In this document: in pieces, positions 60,306-64,000 of the stretch
Numbering within the stretch: position 1 is the first letter of the stretch
Layout of the letters: every line of letters starts with the position of its first letter
DNA from: Spirosoma oryzae
GTDB taxonomy: Bacteria; Bacteroidota; Bacteroidia; Cytophagales; Spirosomataceae
Assembly (NCBI RefSeq): GCF_003002825.1
Contig: NZ_PVTE01000023.1
Coordinates: 30,009 to 94,008, forward strand
Reading direction: 5' to 3'
DNA: 64,000 bases
Position numbers and translations under genes: made by a program
Notes under the pieces: generated by a model
Told to the model about the DNA's origin: nothing
The model's database searches: none
Seen by the model: the letters and a program-made list of their open reading frames with translations, nothing else

Positions 60306-63300
60306 ATGAAAAACCCAATGCTCCCTACCCGTATGATGCTGGTGGCGGGCCTATTGTCGATGACCGCCATCGGTCAGGACACCCTGGCGCAGACAACTGC
60401 GAAACGGGCCACAGCATCCGTGCGGGCGACTAAAGCCGACGCCCCCATTGCGCTTAACCGGGTCCTGGTTTTTTCCAAAACCAAAGGCTTTCGCCACGCG
60501 TCGATTCCGGCCGGAAAACGGGCGATAATGAAGCTGGGGCAGGAAAATGGCTTTGCCGTCGACACGACCGAAGACGCCAGTAAGTTCTCCGAAGAGAATC
60601 TGAAGAAATACGGAGCCGTTATCTGGCTTAGCACTACGGGCAACGTTCTCGACGATGCGCAGCAGGCGGCTTTCGAACGCTACATTCAGGCGGGGGGCGG
60701 CTATGTGGGTATCCACGCAGCCGCCGATACCGAGTACGACTGGCCGTGGTACAACCAACTGGTTGGTGCTTACTTTCTGAGCCATCCGAAGCAGCAGAAC
60801 GTCAACATTATGGTCGTTGACAAGAATCACCCGTCGACCAAGATGCTGCCCGACGTCTGGAAACGCTACGACGAGTTGTACAACTACAAGAGCATTGTTC
60901 CGGAGATCAAAGTACTGGGTAAGCTCGATGAAAAATCGTACGAGGGCGGGCAGAACGGCGATAACCACCCGTTCATATGGTACCGCGATTTCGACGGTGG
61001 CAAATCGTTCTACACGGGTGGTGGCCACACCGACGAATCGTACGTAGAACCGCTGTTTTTGCAGCATTTACTGGGCGGTATCAAGTCGGTCATGGCTAGT
61101 AGCCTGAAGTTCGGGCAGGCGAAAACGATGCCTTATCCTGAAGAAAACCGCTTCGATCGCCAGGTCTTGACGGCTTCGCTGGACGAACCTACCGAACTGG
61201 CGGTACTCGACAACGGGAAGGTACTGTTTGCCGAGCGGAAGGGTGACCTGAAGCTGTACAATCCCAAAACGAAAGCCGTAAAGACAGTGGCCCGCATTCC
61301 GGTGTACACGAAGTTCGAATATGGGCTGATGGGGCTCAACATTGATCCCAATTTCAAGCAGAACAAGTTCGTCTACCTGTACTATTCACCGACAATGCGG
61401 GCCGAAGCCCCCGCCGATACAGCCCAGCACCTCTCCCGCTTCGTGTATGACGACGCGAAAGACACGCTGCTGATGGCTACCGAAAAAGTTCTGCTGACTG
61501 TACCGGTCAAACGGACGGGTTGCTGCCACACGGGCGGCTCCATCGCCTGGGACCGCAAGGGTAATTTGTATTTATCGACGGGCGACGACACCAATCCCTT
61601 CGACTCCAAAGGGTTTTCGCCGTCTGACAACCGGCCGGGGCGGCAGGGCTGGGACGCCCGCTCGACGTCGAGCAACACCAACGATTTACGGGGTAAGATT
61701 CTGCGCATTCATCCCGAAGCCAACGGTACCTACAGCATCCCCGACGGAAACCTCTTCCCGAAAGGCACCGATAAAGCCCGGCCCGAAATCTATGTGATGG
61801 GTAACCGGAACCCCTACCGGATATCGGTCGATCAGCGGACCGGCTTTCTGTACTGGGGCGAAGTGGGACCCGATGCTGCCAACAACGATGACAAGCGCGG
61901 GCCACGCGGTCACGACGAGATGAATCAGGCCCGGAAAGCCGGGTACTTTGGCTGGCCGCTGTTCGTCGCCGACAATAGGCCGTACAACGCCCACAACTTC
62001 GCAGACAGCACCTCCGGCCCGCTGTTCGACCCCATGAAGCCGATCAACGATTCGCCCCACAACACGGGCCTTCAATCGCTGCCCCCGGCGCAGAAAGCGT
62101 TTATTTATTACCCCTACGCCGAGTCTCCTGAGTTTGGTGAAATCGTCGGAAAAGGTGGCCGTAACGCGATGGGTGGCCCGGTGTACTACTACGATGACTA
62201 CGCCGAGTCGAACGTAAAATTCCCCCGCCATTACGACGGTAAATTCTTCGCCTACGACTGGATGCGCGACTGGATTCACCCGGTAACGATGAATGCGAAC
62301 GGCGATTTTGTGAAGATGGAGACGTTCATGCCCAACACGACGTTTTCGCACGTAATCGACATGCAGTTTGCCCCCGATGGCTCGCTATACACACTGGAAT
62401 ACGGCCAACGCTGGTTTGCTGCTAACGACGATGCCCGGCTGTCGCGCATTACCTACAACGCGGGCAACCGTCGGCCAGTGGTCGTAGCGAGTGCCAGCAA
62501 AACAGTTGGTGCCACGCCAATGACGGTCAAATTCAACGCATCGAAATCATCGGATTACGATGGCGACGCGCTACGCTACGAATGGACATTTGGCCCCGGT
62601 ATGCCAAAGCAAACGACGGCTACCCCAACCGTTACGTTTACCAAACCGGGTACTTACAATGCGACAGTACGCGTAACCGATGCCGCCGGCAACGTGGCAA
62701 CGCAGACCATGCCGATCCGGGTGGGTAATGCCGAACCGGTTGTCGACCTGAACGTAGCGGGTAACAAGACGTTCTACTTCCCCAATCAGCCGGTTAAATA
62801 CGCCGTGAAGGTATCGGACAAGGAAGACGGGACGCTGGCTAAAGGCATTAGTCCCGAGGAAGTGACGATGACGATCAACTACCTCGAAGGGTTCGACAAA
62901 ACGATGCTGGCGCAGGGCCATCAGGCCAACACGGGCTACGCAACAGGCCGTCGACTGATCGAACTAAGCGACTGCAAATCATGCCACGCGCTCAATCAGA
63001 AATCGATTGGTCCGGCTTACATGGACGTGGCTAAGAAGTACAAAGGCTCGTCGCAGGCAGAAGGACGCCTGGCCGCAAAGGTTATCAAAGGGGGCGCGGG
63101 TGTCTGGGGTGAACAACCCATGAGCGCCCACCCGCAACTGACCAATCAGGAAGCCAGCGAGATGGTGCGCTATATTCTGTCGTTGGCCAATAACAAACCA
63201 GCGAACAGTCAGCCGCTGGCGGGCGATTACAAGCCGGCTACCCAGGAAAAACCCGGCTCGTACGTACTAACCGCTTCATACACCGACCGGGGCAATGGTG

Positions 63301-63737
63301 CTATTGGCCCGCTGACGCAGAGCCGCACGGTGGCGTTACGGTCACCCATCCTGAAAGCAACAGCCGCCGACAAGAAGAATGCTATTTTCGAGTACGACGT
63401 GCCCAAACTGGGCAAAGCAGCCATCGGTACTACATCGGGTAGCTACGTTATGTTCGACAGCCTGGACATGACAGGCCTGCGTGGTCTGTCGGCAACGGCG
63501 TTTGCGTCTGACGAGCGGGGAGTCGGTGGTAAGCTCGAAGTTCACCTCGACACCCCAACGGGTCCGCTCCTCGGAGCAGCGGATGTGAAGGTAGGCACCA
63601 ACGGTCCGGTTAATCTGCCATTCAACAGTCCGGCAACGGGTATGCATCGGTTATACCTGGTATTCGTCAATCCGTCGGCCGGTCCAAAACCGCTGTTCGC
63701 CCTGACAACGATACAGTTCCAGAATCAGCCGATGTAA
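60306..63737 (+). CDS. Secreted ThuA / sugar dehydrogenase / PKD / cytochrome c / CBM6-like fusion
   Basis: A 1143-residue exported protein; start 60306 gives a signal peptide (MKNPMLPTRMMLVAGLLSMT...). Domains in order: ThuA-like trehalose-utilisation domain (about 45-265: VLVFSKTKGFRHASI, GGGYVGIHAAADTEYDW); a soluble glucose/sorbosone dehydrogenase-like six-bladed propeller (about 280-720: KRTGCCHTGGSIAWD, RGKILRIHPEANGTY, VMGNRNPYRISVDQ); a PKD domain (about 730-815: YEWTFGP, GTYNATVRVTDAAGN); a cytochrome c domain with heme motif Cys890-x-x-Cys893-His894 and likely Met939 ligand; and a CBM6-like lectin domain to the end. It probably binds a glycan, oxidises it and passes electrons to its own heme in the periplasm or at the surface. 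PQQ use is inferred from the fold. Confidence 0.88.
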   Translation: MKNPMLPTRMMLVAGLLSMTAIGQDTLAQTTAKRATASVRATKADAPIALNRVLVFSKTKGFRHASIPAGKRAIMKLGQENGFAVDTTEDASKFSEENLKKYGAVIWLSTTGNVLDDAQQAAFERYIQAGGGYVGIHAAADTEYDWPWYNQLVGAYFLSHPKQQNVNIMVVDKNHPSTKMLPDVWKRYDELYNYKSIVPEIKVLGKLDEKSYEGGQNGDNHPFIWYRDFDGGKSFYTGGGHTDESYVEPLFLQHLLGGIKSVMASSLKFGQAKTMPYPEENRFDRQVLTASLDEPTELAVLDNGKVLFAERKGDLKLYNPKTKAVKTVARIPVYTKFEYGLMGLNIDPNFKQNKFVYLYYSPTMRAEAPADTAQHLSRFVYDDAKDTLLMATEKVLLTVPVKRTGCCHTGGSIAWDRKGNLYLSTGDDTNPFDSKGFSPSDNRPGRQGWDARSTSSNTNDLRGKILRIHPEANGTYSIPDGNLFPKGTDKARPEIYVMGNRNPYRISVDQRTGFLYWGEVGPDAANNDDKRGPRGHDEMNQARKAGYFGWPLFVADNRPYNAHNFADSTSGPLFDPMKPINDSPHNTGLQSLPPAQKAFIYYPYAESPEFGEIVGKGGRNAMGGPVYYYDDYAESNVKFPRHYDGKFFAYDWMRDWIHPVTMNANGDFVKMETFMPNTTFSHVIDMQFAPDGSLYTLEYGQRWFAANDDARLSRITYNAGNRRPVVVASASKTVGATPMTVKFNASKSSDYDGDALRYEWTFGPGMPKQTTATPTVTFTKPGTYNATVRVTDAAGNVATQTMPIRVGNAEPVVDLNVAGNKTFYFPNQPVKYAVKVSDKEDGTLAKGISPEEVTMTINYLEGFDKTMLAQGHQANTGYATGRRLIELSDCKSCHALNQKSIGPAYMDVAKKYKGSSQAEGRLAAKVIKGGAGVWGEQPMSAHPQLTNQEASEMVRYILSLANNKPANSQPLAGDYKPATQEKPGSYVLTASYTDRGNGAIGPLTQSRTVALRSPILKATAADKKNAIFEYDVPKLGKAAIGTTSGSYVMFDSLDMTGLRGLSATAFASDERGVGGKLEVHLDTPTGPLLGAADVKVGTNGPVNLPFNSPATGMHRLYLVFVNPSAGPKPLFALTTIQFQNQPM

Positions 63738-63764
63738 CCGTTGGTTTACGGTTTGCCCCCACCC

Positions 63765-63924
63765 CAACCCCTCCCCGTCAGATAACCTTGTAGGGGTTTT
63801 GAGCCTTCAAAACCGAGCACTTCGCAAAGGAGCTTTTTTACCCCTAAATCCCCTGAAGGGCAGGGCTGTTAAGTTCTATACCGTCTACCCCCCAGCCCCC
63901 TAAAGGGCTAATCTTGTAGGGGTT
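63765..63924. repeat. CCCCTAAA...GAAGGG repeats downstream of the fusion gene
   Basis: Two imperfect direct copies: ACCCCTAAATCCCCTGAAGGG (within 63831-63860) and CCCCCAGCCCCCTAAAGGG (63890-63907), and two copies of CTTGTAGGGGTTTT (near 63787 and 63913). They lie between two convergent genes and form C-rich, T-rich hairpins. No gene is seen in this stretch. Confidence 0.6.
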
Positions 63925-64000
63925 TTAATTCGGATTGAGTCCATAACCTAGTTTGATGAAATAAAAACGCTCCACTGCCTGACTCAACACCCTGAGACCA
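63925..64000 (-). CDS. C-terminal end of a protein running off the window
   Basis: On the minus strand a frame is open from the window edge to TAA at 63925-63927 and ends in ...RFYFIKLGYGLNPN. Alternating aromatic and hydrophobic residues near the C-terminus recall the last strand of an outer-membrane barrel, but only 24 residues are visible, so neither function nor even reality of the gene is certain. Confidence 0.35.
   Translation of the reverse strand, partial: GLRVLSQAVERFYFIKLGYGLNPN

Noticed and set aside
60351..61067. 238-codon frame antisense to the ThuA domain
   Set aside because: The forward frame has clear ThuA motifs; the antisense one has none.
1..64000. tRNA, rRNA, riboswitch and phage genes
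   Set aside because: No cloverleaf, conserved rRNA stretch, known riboswitch core, integrase or structural phage gene was recognised on either strand.

Overview
The window reads as a chromosomal segment of a Bacteroidota bacterium, most likely Cytophagales close to Spirosoma or its relatives (inference). The evidence is a SusC/SusD pair, a type IX secretion C-terminal sorting domain, DUF11-rich surface proteins, a DUF1800/DUF1501 pair, near absence of Shine-Dalgarno sites, and many REP-like palindromes between genes. Most genes look moderately GC-rich. Several patches are visibly AT-richer and carry accessory genes: the LRR gene near 15 kb, the PIN pair near 20 kb, the nuclease and toxin-antitoxin patch at 30.6-32.7 kb, and 45.6-46.6 kb. 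I saw no tRNA, rRNA, CRISPR array or transposase.

Layout. 0-9 kb: the end of aspS, then two large secreted proteins (an SGNH/sialate O-acetylesterase-like protein and a 1743-residue BNR/sortilin-like protein with six Ig-like repeats). Both end in DUF11 modules and share an identical 68-nt 3' end. 9-20 kb: a transaldolase tail remnant, a pirin-like pair, an M1 aminopeptidase, a secreted GH43 enzyme, an LRR protein, an MFS exporter, a zinc-protease-like lipoprotein and a class C beta-lactamase-like hydrolase. 20-25 kb: a PIN-domain gene with a small partner, a monooxygenase, a GxxExxY PD-(D/E)XK protein between inverted repeats, an aldo/keto reductase, an SDR, a YdeI-like protein and a WYL regulator.

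25.7-28.5 kb: a likely operon of two small paralogous proteins of unknown function, a eukaryote-like WGR-PRD-PARP protein with a complete H-Y-E triad, and an 82-residue protein. It is divergent from the WYL regulator and is the best candidate here for an undescribed system. 28.5-36 kb: a GH2 enzyme, an HNH nuclease with a PUA/EVE-like N-terminus, one decayed and one frameshifted MNT/HEPN module, and two sodium/proton antiporters. 36-43 kb: a propeller lipoprotein and a susC-susD-GH144-type operon, probably for beta-1,2-glucan uptake and breakdown. 43-46.7 kb: a kinase-like phosphotransferase and small accessory genes.

46.7-52.5 kb: a sugar catabolic cluster (isomerase/epimerase, two Gfo/Idh/MocA oxidoreductases, divergent MFS transporter) interrupted by two paralogous four-helix-bundle (S23/Avd-like) genes, each inside its own inverted repeat. 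52.9-64 kb: DUF1800 and DUF1501 (Tat signal plus type IX tail), a GH63-like glucosidase, a flavin LLM oxidoreductase, and a 1143-residue secreted fusion of ThuA, sugar dehydrogenase, PKD, cytochrome c and CBM6-like domains. A recurring theme is families of palindromic repeats that sit exactly at stop codons; two of these families enclose small genes and look like miniature gene-carrying mobile units.
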